NCBI GenBank assembly: GCA_937927415.1
Contig: CALBDS010000047.1
Location: forward strand, 18,286 to 82,285
Direction of reading: 5' to 3'
Length of the DNA: 64,000 bases
Origin: an uncultured Rhodospirillaceae bacterium
GTDB taxonomy: Bacteria > Pseudomonadota > Alphaproteobacteria > Azospirillales > Azospirillaceae
Position numbers and translations under genes: made by a program. This document shows positions 1 through 8,561 of the stretch, piece after piece. Below the pieces are notes generated by a model that was given only the letters and a program-made list of their open reading frames with translations, was not told where the DNA came from and did no database searches. Position 1 is the first letter of the stretch. Every line of letters begins with the position of its first letter.

Positions 1-465
1 GAAAATCGGGTTGCCGAACCAGTTCAACTGCCGCTCGATCAGAACCCCCGCCACCGGCATCAGCAGAATGATCGGAATCAACCACCCCCCTCCGGGAATG
101 GTGTGGACTTGCCGCCACAGGATGGTCAGGCAATAGAGCGAGGCCGCCACCGCCGCGATGACCGCGATGGCGAAATTGACCGCCCATAACGAACGGGCGG
201 CGGTTTCCTTCGCCAAAAACGGGGCAACGGATGTCCGAATGCCGGAGGACAGGGGCAAAACGGCGGCATCGCCCCCCAATGCCACGGGCTGAACGGCGGG
301 CGGCGGCGGCTTTTCCCCGGAGAACCAGACATCGTATGGGCCGGTCCCCAGACCGTGCCAGTTCTTCACCGCGGTGTAGTCGATGACAAGATTGATGAAA
401 AATACAAAGAACAGCGCGGCAAATGCCGGAGGAAGCGTTCGCAGCAAGAACCAATACGACGACAT
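1..465 (-). CDS. Membrane protein of unknown function, C-terminus cut by the window edge
   Basis: An open frame of 155 codons reads leftward from an ATG at 465 and runs off the window without a stop. The start is preceded by a G-rich stretch (GGGGG) that could act as a ribosome binding site. The product begins with a hydrophobic helix at about residues 8-28. A proline-rich loop follows (residues 50-85), then two more hydrophobic helices at about 98-118 and 128-145. I do not recognise the family. It lies downstream of the peptidase gene on the same strand, with about 140 bases between them, so it may or may not share its transcript. The full length is unknown. Confidence 0.6.
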   Translation of the reverse strand, partial: MSSYWFLLRTLPPAFAALFFVFFINLVIDYTAVKNWHGLGTGPYDVWFSGEKPPPPAVQPVALGGDAAVLPLSSGIRTSVAPFLAKETAARSLWAVNFAIAVIAAVAASLYCLTILWRQVHTIPGGGWLIPIILLMPVAGVLIERQLNWFGNPIF

Positions 466-606
466 ATCGGCCCCCAATACAGGCATATGTATGAATGCTA
501 CATCACACAGGCATAATAAATTCCCCAGCAATCATTGAATGGCTGCCGGTTCAAGTCAACGAAACCATAAGAGAGGGAAAACCTCACAACCGATATAGGA
601 CCATCA

Positions 607-1659
607 TCACGGGTTCACCGGCACGCCGTCGTGTCCCGATCGATACCGCTCCCGGAAGGATGGGAAGCGCCCCAGCGTTTCCGCCGCCCACACTGCCCGT
701 CCGACGGCGCGGGTAACGCAATCGGCGGCCACGGCGCCCAGCCGGGCCAGAGTCAGCGGCGGATTCGCCCCCAGATCCCGCCGCCCGGTGGACAGGGCGA
801 ACAGGGTGTCGCCGTCGAAGGGGGTGTGGACCGGACGGATGGCGCGGGCCAGCCCATCATGGGCCATGGTGGCGAGCCGCAGCGCCTGCGCCTTGGTCAA
901 GGTGGCGTTGGTGGCGACGACGCCGATGGTGGTGTTGGCCCCCACCGCCGCGGCGTCGAGGGTGGGCATGGTCGGATCGGGCGGCACCGGACCGGCGGGC
1001 GGCGTCTGGCCGCCCATTTCCCCCGCCATCTCCCACGCCCAGGCCCACAGGGTACCCTGGCCCGGCATCACCACCGATCCCACCGGGTTGACGGCGATCA
1101 GCGCCGCCACCTGATAGCCGTCGGCGCTGACCGCCGAGGCCGATCCCAGCCCGCCCTTGATGTCGCCCGCCTTGGCCCCCAGCCCGGCCCCGACATTGCC
1201 GAGGGGAAAATCCATCCCCCCATCGGTCAGCGCCGTTTCGCAGGCGGAACAGGCCAGACGGCGATAGGGCGGATCGTCGCCCCATCCCTTGTCACCACCG
1301 TTGAGCAGGTCGAACAGCACCGCCGCCGGCACGATGGGCACCCGCTGGTCGCCGACGGCAAAGCCGCGGCCCCGGCGCGCCAGCCACCCCATCACCCCCG
1401 ATGCGGCATCCAGGCCAAAGGCGGAACCGCCGGTCAGCACCAGCGCGTCCACCCGATCCACCAGACAGGTGGGGTTGAGCGCATCGGTTTCCCGCGTGCC
1501 GGGGGCGCCGCCGCGCACATCCACCGCCGCCACCGCCGGATCGTCGGGCAGAACGACGGTGACCCCGCTCCACGCCCGCGCGTCTTCGGCGTTGCCGACG
1601 CGCAGGCCGTCAACATCCGTCAGGCGGTTGCGGGGGCCGGGGAAGATCGGCCCTAACAT
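607..1659 (-). CDS. P1 family (DmpA/BapA-type, S58) aminopeptidase/amidase
   Basis: The 350-residue product has the layout of the P1/S58 family, Ntn-type hydrolases that cleave themselves into two chains. It opens with the family motif LTDVDGLRVGN (residues 13-23). A TGGSAFGLDAA block follows near residue 76, then GANTTIGVVATNA at 240-252, where a Thr (243 or 244) sits at the place of the new N-terminal nucleophile. Members act on N-terminal D- or beta-amino acids or on cyclic amides, and the substrate here cannot be read from sequence. The gene starts inside the last codons of the FNR-type regulator gene (7-base overlap), so the two are probably translated together. Its link to micro-oxic growth is unclear. 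Confidence 0.88.
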   Translation of the reverse strand: MLGPIFPGPRNRLTDVDGLRVGNAEDARAWSGVTVVLPDDPAVAAVDVRGGAPGTRETDALNPTCLVDRVDALVLTGGSAFGLDAASGVMGWLARRGRGFAVGDQRVPIVPAAVLFDLLNGGDKGWGDDPPYRRLACSACETALTDGGMDFPLGNVGAGLGAKAGDIKGGLGSASAVSADGYQVAALIAVNPVGSVVMPGQGTLWAWAWEMAGEMGGQTPPAGPVPPDPTMPTLDAAAVGANTTIGVVATNATLTKAQALRLATMAHDGLARAIRPVHTPFDGDTLFALSTGRRDLGANPPLTLARLGAVAADCVTRAVGRAVWAAETLGRFPSFRERYRSGHDGVPVNP

Positions 1660-2390
1660 CCCTCCGCCATATCATAGATGGCGTCGAGGTCGGCGATCAG
1701 CACCTTGTTGCCTTCCTGCAACGAAATGGTGCCGACGGTTTTCAACTGGGTGAAGGTGCGGCTGACGGTTTCGGTGGTCAGGCCCAGGTAATCGGCGATG
1801 TCGGCGCGGCTCATCGGCACATAGACGGGGTTTTCCTTGTGCCCCCGCCGGGCCGCCCGCTGCGACAGCATGATCAGGAAGGAACAGATCTTTTCCTTGG
1901 CCGTCTTGCGCCCCAGCAGCAGCATCTGGTCCTGCGCCGCCGCCAGCTCGTTGGAGGCCATGGAGAACAGGCGCCGCTGCATCTTGGGGAATTCGTCCAT
2001 CAGCGCCTCCATCTTCCGCCGCGGAAAGCGGCAGAGGGTGCAGGCGGTGACGGTTTCGGCGCTGTAGGCATAGCTTTCGTTGACCGCCAGCCCCAGGAAA
2101 TCGCCGGTGGCGACAAAGCCGGTGATCTGCCGCCGCCCGTCGGGCAACAGCTTGTAAAGCTTCACCGTTCCCGACGTGACGTTGTAGAGGGTATCGGCGG
2201 CGTCCCCCTCGCCGAACACGGTCTGGCTGGCTTCGACGCGCACGGTCTGGATGATCTCGGCCAGACGGCGGACCTCTTCGGGGTCCAAGGCGGCACAGAT
2301 GGTCAGGCTGCGCACCGGACAGGCGCCGCAAGGGTTCATATCGGTCGTCACGCCCCTGTCGCGGGCGCGGCCCATGTCAAAGGGAGGCAT
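1653..2390 (-). CDS. FNR/FnrN-type oxygen-responsive transcriptional regulator (Crp-Fnr family)
   Basis: With the start used here the protein is about 245 residues. An N-terminal cysteine cluster C-x2-C-x7-C (residues 21, 24, 32) and a further CTLC near 117-120 give the four ligands expected of an oxygen-labile 4Fe-4S FNR protein. A cyclic-nucleotide-like beta barrel follows, then a dimerisation helix and a winged HTH. The recognition helix carries ETVSR, the E-xx-SR signature that reads TTGAT half-sites. FNR-like boxes occur upstream of ccoN and fixG in this window, so these are likely targets. The start is uncertain: ATG at 2390 places the cluster about 20 residues in, as in FnrN/FnrL, but an ATG at 2339 and a GTG nearby also exist. 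None has a good ribosome binding site. Confidence 0.9.
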   Translation of the reverse strand: MPPFDMGRARDRGVTTDMNPCGACPVRSLTICAALDPEEVRRLAEIIQTVRVEASQTVFGEGDAADTLYNVTSGTVKLYKLLPDGRRQITGFVATGDFLGLAVNESYAYSAETVTACTLCRFPRRKMEALMDEFPKMQRRLFSMASNELAAAQDQMLLLGRKTAKEKICSFLIMLSQRAARRGHKENPVYVPMSRADIADYLGLTTETVSRTFTQLKTVGTISLQEGNKVLIADLDAIYDMAEGC

Positions 2391-2530
2391 TGCGGCACCA
2401 CGCCAAATCCGACCACGGCCCCCATCATGGTCATATTCCCGGCACTTCGCAACCATGGTGGCAGGGGCGCCGGTCATTTTGCGAATCCCCTACCCCCCTA
2501 TCACGAAAGAATCACCGCACCACGGAAGGG

Positions 2531-2728
2531 TCAGCGCGCGTCATCCGGCGCCCGCCCCGTAGGCGACGCCCCAGCCGGAGGCGGGGCCGGGTCGTCGTCG
2601 AACAGAATGCGGTGGGCCGCCCCGTCCAGATCATCGAACTGACCCGACTTCAGTGCCCACAGAAACGCCGCCAGGGCCAGAAGACCCAGGCTGAGAGCGG
2701 CTGCGATCAGATAAAGAAGCTCGGTCAC
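2531..2728 (-). CDS. fixS: cbb3-type cytochrome oxidase assembly protein CcoS/FixS
   Basis: A 65-residue protein with one N-terminal transmembrane helix (residues 3-25) followed by the family motif WALKSGQFDDLDGAAHRIL. This is the usual form of CcoS/FixS, needed to load heme and copper into subunit CcoN. The C-terminal tail is proline/alanine-rich and not conserved. It starts at a GTG at 2728 with GAAGGA just upstream. It lies inside the 3' end of fixI, in another frame, for 98 bases, so its translation is probably tied to that of fixI. Confidence 0.92.
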   Translation of the reverse strand: MTELLYLIAAALSLGLLALAAFLWALKSGQFDDLDGAAHRILFDDDPAPPPAGASPTGRAPDDAR

Positions 2729-5123
2729 GGCGTCCTTCCTTCAAGCCCCCGCCGCGGCTGAGCCGCAGCGCGTTGACGATTACCAGCAGCGACGACGACG
2801 ACATGGCCAGCGCCGCCAGCAGCGGCGTCAGCATGCCCGCCATGGCCAGCGGCACGGCGCACACGTTGTAGATGATGGCGATGGCGAAATTCTGGCGGAC
2901 CAGCGCATCGGCATGGCGCGCCACCGCCAGCGCCTCGGCGATGGGGGCCAGGATGCGGCCCTGGAACACCACATCCGCCGCCGTCTGGCTGACGTCCACC
3001 GCCGTGGACGGCGACATGGACACGGTGGCCGCGGCCAGAGCCGGGGCGTCGTTCAGCCCGTCGCCCACCATCAGAACATGACGGCCCGCCACGGTCAGGG
3101 CGTGCAGGGCATCGGTCTTGTCGGTGGGGCTTTGCCCGGCCTTCCAGTCGTCGATGCCCAGAGCCTCGGCCACCGCCCGCACCGCCCCCGGTCGATCGCC
3201 CGACAGCAGCGACACCGCCAGCCCCCGCGCCTTCAGCGCCGCCACCACCGCCGCGGCGTCGGGCCGGGGGGTGTCGGTGAAGCCGATGCGCACCGGCGCA
3301 CGGCCCGGACGGGACAGCCAGAATTCCGGCCCCGCCGCCCGCCCGTCATCGTCGGTTTCCCCAGCGCCGGTTTCCCCAGCGCCGGTAAACGCGCGGCTGC
3401 CCAGGCGGATCTCCCCTTCCGCGGTGTCGAGCACCAGACCGGCCCCCGGCACCTCCCGCACGCCCGGCGCAACCGGCACGCCGGGCACCGCGCGCACCAG
3501 GGCGCGGGCCAGCGGGTGGCGGCTGGCCCCGGCCAGACCGGCGGCGACCGTCAGGCTGTCGGCGTCGATGCCGGCCAGTTGCGCTTCCGGGCGGCCTTCG
3601 GTCAGGGTGCCGGTCTTGTCGAACACCACGGCATCGACACCGGCCAACCGTTCCAGGGCCGTGGCCGATTTCAGCAGGATTCCCTGGCGCATCAGCCGGC
3701 CCGACGCGATGACCTGCACCACCGGCACCGCCAGCGCCAGCGCGCAGGGGCAGGTGATGATGAGCACCGCCACCGCGTTCATCAGCGCGTCCTGCCATTC
3801 CACCCGCCCCAGGAAGAACCAGCCGAGGAAGGTGGACAGGGCCGCGATGTGCACCACCGGGGCATAAAGCCGCGACACCCGGTCGGCGACGGCGACGTAT
3901 TTGGCGCGGCCCTGCTCCGCCACCTCCATCAGCCGGACGATTTCGGCCAGCAGCGTGCCCTCGCCCACCGCCGTGACGGTCAGGCGCAACGGTGCGGTCA
4001 GGTTCATCATGCCGGCGAACACCCGGTCGCCGGGCTTCACCGCGTTGGGCACGGTCTCGCCGGTGATGAGCGCGGTGTCCAGATCGGACACCCCGTCGGC
4101 CACCACCCCGTCAACCGGCACCCGTTCGCCCATGGCCACCAGGACGGTGGCACCGGGGGCCACCTGTTCCGGCGGGCGGATGGTGGAACGGCCGTCGGCC
4201 TCCAGCACCGTCACCGCCGTGGCCTGCAGCCCCAGAAGATGTTCCGCCGCCGAACGCGCCCGCCCGCGCGCCCGCTGATCGAGGTACCGCCCGATCAGCA
4301 GGAAGAACAGCAGCATCACCGCCCCGTCGAAATAGGCGTGCAGCCCGCTGTTGATCGTCTCGTACAGGCTCATGCCCGTGGCCAGCAGCACGCCGATGGT
4401 GATGGGCACGTCCATGTTGGTGCGGCCCCGCCGCAGGACGGCAAAGGCCGAACGGGCGAACGGCCGCACGCAATAGGCCACCGCCGGCAGGCAGATCAGC
4501 GCCGACAGCCAGTGCATCAGGTCGCGGGTGGCCGGTCCCATGCCCTGGGTGTAGCCGGCCCACACCGACACCGACAGCAGCATGACGTTGGACGCGGCAA
4601 AACCGGCCACCGCCATGGCGCGCAGCAGTTCCGCCTCGCTCTTCTTCTGGGCGTTGCCCAGCCGTCCGGGGTCGAACGGCACGGCGCGGTAGCCCAGCCG
4701 GGTCACCGTTCCCACCACGCTGTTGGCGTCCGTCTCCGCTTCGGTCCAGCGGACGGTCAGGCGGCGGGTGGTCATGTTCATCCGCGCCTGCACCACCCCC
4801 GGCTGGCGGGCCAGAACCGTTTCGATCAGCCAGACGCAGGCCGCGCATTGCAGCCCGTCCACCATCAGGTGCAGCGAGGCGGTGCCGTCGCCGGTGGCGT
4901 GCGCGTGGGGGGCATAATCGATGACGGGGGCATCGGCGTCGGGCCGCAGGGGGCGGGCGGCGGGGTCAACGGTGCGGCGCTCGTAATACCGCTCCAGCCC
5001 CAGCCCGCGCACCATGTCGTACGCCGCGGCACACCCCGAACAGCAGAAAGAGCCCGCCCCGGATTCCGGTGCAGGCTCCACGCCGGCGGGCAGTTCCTGC
5101 CCGCAGTGCTGGCAGCAGGTCAT
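2631..5123 (-). CDS. fixI: FixI/CcoI copper-translocating P-type ATPase for cbb3 oxidase assembly
   Basis: An 830-residue P1B-type ATPase that delivers copper for the cbb3 oxidase. The N-terminus has a Cys-rich zinc-finger-like segment (Cys 3, 4, 7, 27, 28, 31). Next comes a heavy-metal-associated domain with GLQCAAC (Cys93, Cys96). Later blocks are the ion-path motif TCPCALALAVP, the phosphorylation site DKTGTLTEG, the HP motif (SRHPLARAL) and the hinge GDGLNDAPA. The fixH stop codon lies just before this start. The C-terminus, after the last membrane helix, runs on for about 45 residues (rich in Gly, Ser, Arg), coded by the same DNA as the start of fixS. That tail is not part of the usual family sequence. 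Confidence 0.95.
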   Translation of the reverse strand: MTCCQHCGQELPAGVEPAPESGAGSFCCSGCAAAYDMVRGLGLERYYERRTVDPAARPLRPDADAPVIDYAPHAHATGDGTASLHLMVDGLQCAACVWLIETVLARQPGVVQARMNMTTRRLTVRWTEAETDANSVVGTVTRLGYRAVPFDPGRLGNAQKKSEAELLRAMAVAGFAASNVMLLSVSVWAGYTQGMGPATRDLMHWLSALICLPAVAYCVRPFARSAFAVLRRGRTNMDVPITIGVLLATGMSLYETINSGLHAYFDGAVMLLFFLLIGRYLDQRARGRARSAAEHLLGLQATAVTVLEADGRSTIRPPEQVAPGATVLVAMGERVPVDGVVADGVSDLDTALITGETVPNAVKPGDRVFAGMMNLTAPLRLTVTAVGEGTLLAEIVRLMEVAEQGRAKYVAVADRVSRLYAPVVHIAALSTFLGWFFLGRVEWQDALMNAVAVLIITCPCALALAVPVVQVIASGRLMRQGILLKSATALERLAGVDAVVFDKTGTLTEGRPEAQLAGIDADSLTVAAGLAGASRHPLARALVRAVPGVPVAPGVREVPGAGLVLDTAEGEIRLGSRAFTGAGETGAGETDDDGRAAGPEFWLSRPGRAPVRIGFTDTPRPDAAAVVAALKARGLAVSLLSGDRPGAVRAVAEALGIDDWKAGQSPTDKTDALHALTVAGRHVLMVGDGLNDAPALAAATVSMSPSTAVDVSQTAADVVFQGRILAPIAEALAVARHADALVRQNFAIAIIYNVCAVPLAMAGMLTPLLAALAMSSSSLLVIVNALRLSRGGGLKEGRRDRASLSDRSRSQPGSSGPGGVSVGTEVGSVR

Positions 5124-5124
5124 A

Positions 5125-5652
5125 CTACTGGACCCAGACTCGCTTCTGATCCTGATAGTCGCCGGTGGAATGATCGATCTTCAGCCGCATGTCCCACACG
5201 CCCGGCTGGGCGAATTCCACCGGCTGGGCGTAGCGCCCTTCCCCCAGATAGGGAAGGTCCAGGGTCTGGTCAAACCCCTGGTTGGTCGGGCGCATGAAGC
5301 GAACGGTGACGCGGGCGTCTTTCAGCAGGTTGCCGTACTTGTCGTGCAGCGTCACGGCCACCAGCCCCTTGCGGGCATCCGGGCTTGCGAAGTCCAGCGC
5401 CACCTTCCACCCCCGTTCGGCCTGGGCGCGGGCACCGGCAAGGTCATCATTGTACTTGATGCCCTTCATGAAGTGCTCTTCGGTTTCAAGCCCGGTGTAG
5501 GTGGAGGTGGCAACGTAGATCATCACCCCGTTCACCGCGATCACAACCATGAAGGCGGCGACGAACAGCCACGGAATGTACCAGCCGGGGGCCCGCGAAC
5601 GGCCCCCCGACGATTGACCCTGGTTCAAGGATTGCACGGACGTCATGGGCAT
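5125..5652 (-). CDS. fixH: FixH/CcoH membrane protein for cbb3 oxidase assembly
   Basis: The 175-residue protein has one transmembrane helix (about residues 25-48) that leads into a periplasmic domain. That domain carries the family features NDDLAGARAQAERGW (about 69-83) and a C-terminal VWDMRLKIDH block. FixH works with FixI in copper loading and in stabilising the oxidase. The gene lies between fixG (30 bases upstream) and fixI (1 base downstream), the standard fixGHIS order. A second ATG two codons in (5646) is an equally possible start, because neither has a strong ribosome binding site. Confidence 0.92.
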   Translation of the reverse strand: MPMTSVQSLNQGQSSGGRSRAPGWYIPWLFVAAFMVVIAVNGVMIYVATSTYTGLETEEHFMKGIKYNDDLAGARAQAERGWKVALDFASPDARKGLVAVTLHDKYGNLLKDARVTVRFMRPTNQGFDQTLDLPYLGEGRYAQPVEFAQPGVWDMRLKIDHSTGDYQDQKRVWVQ

Positions 5653-5676
5653 TACCCGGTCCTAATATGTCGAAGA

Positions 5677-7149
5677 TCAGTGACCCGGCCCCATGAACAC
5701 CGTGCTGTAACGGGCGGCTTCACCATTGGCCGAAGTCAGCGTGAAGGTAAGCTCCATTGATGCCCCATGCAAACTCGACGTGGGGGCGGTCACAAAGATT
5801 CGATAGGTCGCCACCGAATCGGGGGCGGCACTCAGATGCAGGCCGGTTGTGATCTTGCCCTGGTCTTCGCCGGCGGCGGCCAGTTCGGCCCCGGCCAGAC
5901 CGCCGACCGTCAGAACATAGTCCCGCGGATCACGGGTCATGTTGGAGATCTTGAAGGTGTAGGCGTTGCGGATGGAGCCGTCGGACAGCGCCACGTACAG
6001 CGGCGCGCGGTCGCGCAGAACCGAGATGTCCAGCCCCGGCTTCAGCGCCAGCCCGGCGGCGATCAGGCCCACCACCACCGACATCATGGCGGCGTACAGA
6101 ATGGTGCGCGGGCGGATCAGACGGACGGGAACCCGCTTGCCGGCGGTGGCCTGCGACACCTGATTGAGCTGGGTGTCGAAGCGGACCAGTTCGCCGGGAC
6201 GGCCGATCTTGTGCATCACCTCGTTGCAGGCATCCACGCACAGGCCGCAGCCGATGCACCCCATCTGCATGCCGTCGCGGATGTCGATGCCGGTGGGGCA
6301 CACCTGGACGCAGGCGAAGCAGTCGATGCAGTCGCCGTGCCCCGCCGCCTGCCGCTCTTCCCAGGTCTGGGACTTGCGGATGGGCGCGCGGCCCTCGCCC
6401 CGCCACTCCTCATAGGTGACGATCAGGCTTTCCTCGTCGGTCATGGCGCTCTGGAACCGCGGCCAGGGGCACATGTACAGGCAAACCTGTTCGCGGGCAT
6501 AGCCGGCCAGGATGAAGGTGGTGCCGGTGAACAGGCCGATGAAGCCCAGCACGGTGGAGCTGGTCTCGAACCGCAGCATCTCACCCACCAGGGTCGGCGC
6601 GTCGGTGAAGTAGAAGATCCACGCCCCGCCGGTCAGCAGCGAGATCAGCAGCCAGATGGCGTTCTTGGTCGCCTTCTTGCGGAACTTGTCCCAGCCCCAG
6701 GGCTGCTGGTCCAGACGGATGCGCTCGCCGCGGTCCCCCTCGATCTTGCGCTCGACCCAGACGAACAGATCGGTCCACACCGTCTGCGGACAGGCGTAGC
6801 CGCACCACAGCCGCCCGGCCAGCGCCGTGGCCAGGAACAGGCCGATGGCCGCCACGATCAGCGCCCCGGTCAGGTAATAGATCTGCTGCGGCCACAGCTC
6901 GACAAAGAACAGGTAGAAGCGGCGGTTGGCGAGATCCAGCAGCACCGCCTGATCGGGAGCATGGCCGCCACGGTCCCAGCGCACCCACGGCAGGATGTAG
7001 TAAATGCCGAGCAGGGCAAACACCGCCACCCATTTCAGCCTCCGGAAGGTGCCGGACACCGCACGCGGATAGACCTTGGAATGCTTCTTGTAGAGAGAGC
7101 GGGAGGGGCGTTTGTCAGCCTGCGGCTGGGATTCGGAAGCCGTGCTCAT
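5677..7149 (-). CDS. fixG: CcoG/FixG membrane-bound polyferredoxin, cupric reductase for cbb3 assembly
   Basis: About 490 residues with several membrane helices. A GYACPQTVWTD block precedes two 4Fe-4S ferredoxin clusters, CIDCFACVQVC and CIGCGLCVDAC, and a C-terminal Ig-like domain of about 110 residues ends the protein. CcoG reduces copper before its delivery to the oxidase. The start ATG at 7149 is chosen because AGGA precedes it and the homologous sequence begins there. An upstream in-frame extension to 7242 is possible but is not family-like. It is the first gene of the fixGHIS unit, with a degenerate FNR box about 190 bases upstream. Confidence 0.94.
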   Translation of the reverse strand: MSTASESQPQADKRPSRSLYKKHSKVYPRAVSGTFRRLKWVAVFALLGIYYILPWVRWDRGGHAPDQAVLLDLANRRFYLFFVELWPQQIYYLTGALIVAAIGLFLATALAGRLWCGYACPQTVWTDLFVWVERKIEGDRGERIRLDQQPWGWDKFRKKATKNAIWLLISLLTGGAWIFYFTDAPTLVGEMLRFETSSTVLGFIGLFTGTTFILAGYAREQVCLYMCPWPRFQSAMTDEESLIVTYEEWRGEGRAPIRKSQTWEERQAAGHGDCIDCFACVQVCPTGIDIRDGMQMGCIGCGLCVDACNEVMHKIGRPGELVRFDTQLNQVSQATAGKRVPVRLIRPRTILYAAMMSVVVGLIAAGLALKPGLDISVLRDRAPLYVALSDGSIRNAYTFKISNMTRDPRDYVLTVGGLAGAELAAAGEDQGKITTGLHLSAAPDSVATYRIFVTAPTSSLHGASMELTFTLTSANGEAARYSTVFMGPGH

Positions 7150-7335
7150 GATCCTGCCTTGTGTACCCGCCCATGGTCCGCAACCGGGCCGTGGCGGTGT
7201 GGTGGGCCTCGTCAGACCACCGCCCCCCAAGGGAACGGCCAAGGGGGAGCGGGGTGGAGATGAAACGGTCGTACGCTGGGTAAAATGGCGGGTTCTGCCG
7301 CGTGCGGACTATGGCGGCACGGTGCCGCATGGGCA

Positions 7336-7349
7336 TTGCGATGGATCAA
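7336..7349 (-). promoter_or_regulatory. Degenerate FNR/FixK box upstream of fixG
   Basis: Read on the minus strand the site is TTGATCCATCGCAA. The first half-site is perfect (TTGAT) and the second matches three of five bases of ATCAA. It lies about 190 bases before the fixG start and inside the only sizeable gap of the fix cluster. The match is by eye. A FNR-type regulator with a TTGAT-reading helix is coded downstream in the same cluster. Confidence 0.45.
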
Positions 7350-7434
7350 TGGTCCATAAGACTTTTGTCAGAAGCGGGTCTTTCCAAGGATATGGCTGGT
7401 TTTCCTTTTTCCAAGGGCACCCCGGCATCGGCAC

Positions 7435-7467
7435 AAAAAAACGCCGGGGGATTGCTCCCCCGGCGTT
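7435..7467 (-). terminator. Rho-independent terminator of ccoNOQP
   Basis: An 11-bp perfect stem (arms 7440-7450 and 7457-7467, loop ATTGCT) is followed on the minus strand by a run of seven T. It lies 25 bases past the ccoP stop codon. This separates the ccoNOQP transcript from fixGHIS, which therefore needs its own promoter. Confidence 0.9.
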
Positions 7468-7491
7468 CTTGACCGGCCCTGATGCGGTGGC

Positions 7492-8376
7492 TTACTTGCC
7501 GCCGCCCAGGTTGTGCACGTACACGGCCAGCTGCTTGATGGTCACGTCGTCCAGACGCTTGGCCCAGTTCGGCATCACGCCGTTGCGGCCGTTGGTCAGC
7601 GTCTCGACGAGGGTGGCCTTGTCGCCGCCATAGATCCAGGCAGCGGTGCTCAGCGGCGGAGCGCCAACTTCGATGCCGGCGGCCACGCTGCCGATGCCCT
7701 TTTCACCGTGACAGGCAACGCAGTTCTCTTCGAACACCGTCTGGCCGGTCGCCGCCTTGGCGGCGTCGGTGGCGCGGTTGGTGAGCGAGAGCACGTATTC
7801 CGACACCTGATCGATCTGGGCGGCGGTCAGCGTGCCGTCCTTGCCGAACGCCGGCATGCCGGCCGGGCCGCGGGTGTCGGGATCATCCGCACGGATGCCG
7901 TGCTGGATGGTCTTGTAGATGTCGGCGGTGGTGCCGCCCCACAGCCACACGTCGTCCGCCAGCGAGGGGAAGCCCTTGGCCCCCTGGCCGCCGGCGCCGT
8001 GGCAGGCCGCACAGTTCTCGTTGAACATGGTGCGACCGCCGGCCATGGCGAAGTTGCGCAGCTCGTTGTCCTTCTGGATCTCATCGACGGACTTCGCCGC
8101 GATGGCCGAGGTGAACTTCGACTGCTTCTGCTTCGCCGCGGCCAGTTCCTCCACGATCTGCTCGCGCAGGGTCCAGCCGAGGATGCCGGTGGTGTGCGTC
8201 TTGCCCATCGGCCAGGCCGGATAGAGCACGTAGTACACCAGCGACCACGCGATGCAGACGTAGAAGACGTACAGCCACCACTTGGGCAGCGGGTTGTTCA
8301 GCTCCTTCAGGCCGTCCCACTCATGGCCGGTGGTTTCGACGCCGGAGAGAGCGTCCTTCTCAATATTTCTCGCCAT
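7492..8376 (-). CDS. ccoP: cbb3-type cytochrome c oxidase subunit III (CcoP/FixP), diheme
   Basis: A 294-residue membrane-anchored c-type cytochrome that passes electrons to CcoO/CcoN. One N-terminal transmembrane helix lies at about residues 32-54. Two heme c sites follow: CAACH (122-126) and CVACH (219-223). Methionine ligand candidates lie in GPAGMPAFG and NGVMPNWAKR. The gene is the last of ccoNOQP, and its stop is followed closely by a strong terminator. Its start is 3 bases after the ccoQ stop. Confidence 0.97.
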   Translation of the reverse strand: MARNIEKDALSGVETTGHEWDGLKELNNPLPKWWLYVFYVCIAWSLVYYVLYPAWPMGKTHTTGILGWTLREQIVEELAAAKQKQSKFTSAIAAKSVDEIQKDNELRNFAMAGGRTMFNENCAACHGAGGQGAKGFPSLADDVWLWGGTTADIYKTIQHGIRADDPDTRGPAGMPAFGKDGTLTAAQIDQVSEYVLSLTNRATDAAKAATGQTVFEENCVACHGEKGIGSVAAGIEVGAPPLSTAAWIYGGDKATLVETLTNGRNGVMPNWAKRLDDVTIKQLAVYVHNLGGGK

Positions 8377-8379
8377 CGC

Positions 8380-8541
8380 CTAAAACTCCTGACCGTCATC
8401 CTTGAGCGGAATGCTGGCGGCTTCATCGAACTTGTTCCTGTTCCCCGGCCACATGGCGTACGCCATGATCCCGACGAGCAGAAGCATGAGCCAGAGCGTC
8501 CAGAAAGACCGCAGAGCAACCGTGATCGAATCCAAGTCCAT
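8380..8541 (-). CDS. ccoQ: cbb3-type oxidase small subunit CcoQ/FixQ
   Basis: A 53-residue protein read from ATG at 8541 to TAG at 8380, with AGGAGG-like sequence (TAGGAGGAATCC) just upstream of the start. One membrane helix covers about residues 11-31. It is followed by MWPGNRNKFDEAASIPL and an acidic end, which is the typical CcoQ pattern. CcoQ stabilises the oxidase and protects it from oxygen. Its place between ccoO and ccoP is the standard one. Confidence 0.93.
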   Translation of the reverse strand: MDLDSITVALRSFWTLWLMLLLVGIMAYAMWPGNRNKFDEAASIPLKDDGQEF

Positions 8542-8561
8542 GGATTCCTCCTAGAGGTTGG

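Noticed and set aside
2913..5297. 794-codon open frame on the plus strand opposite fixI
   Set aside because: Antisense of fixI with no protein-like motifs.
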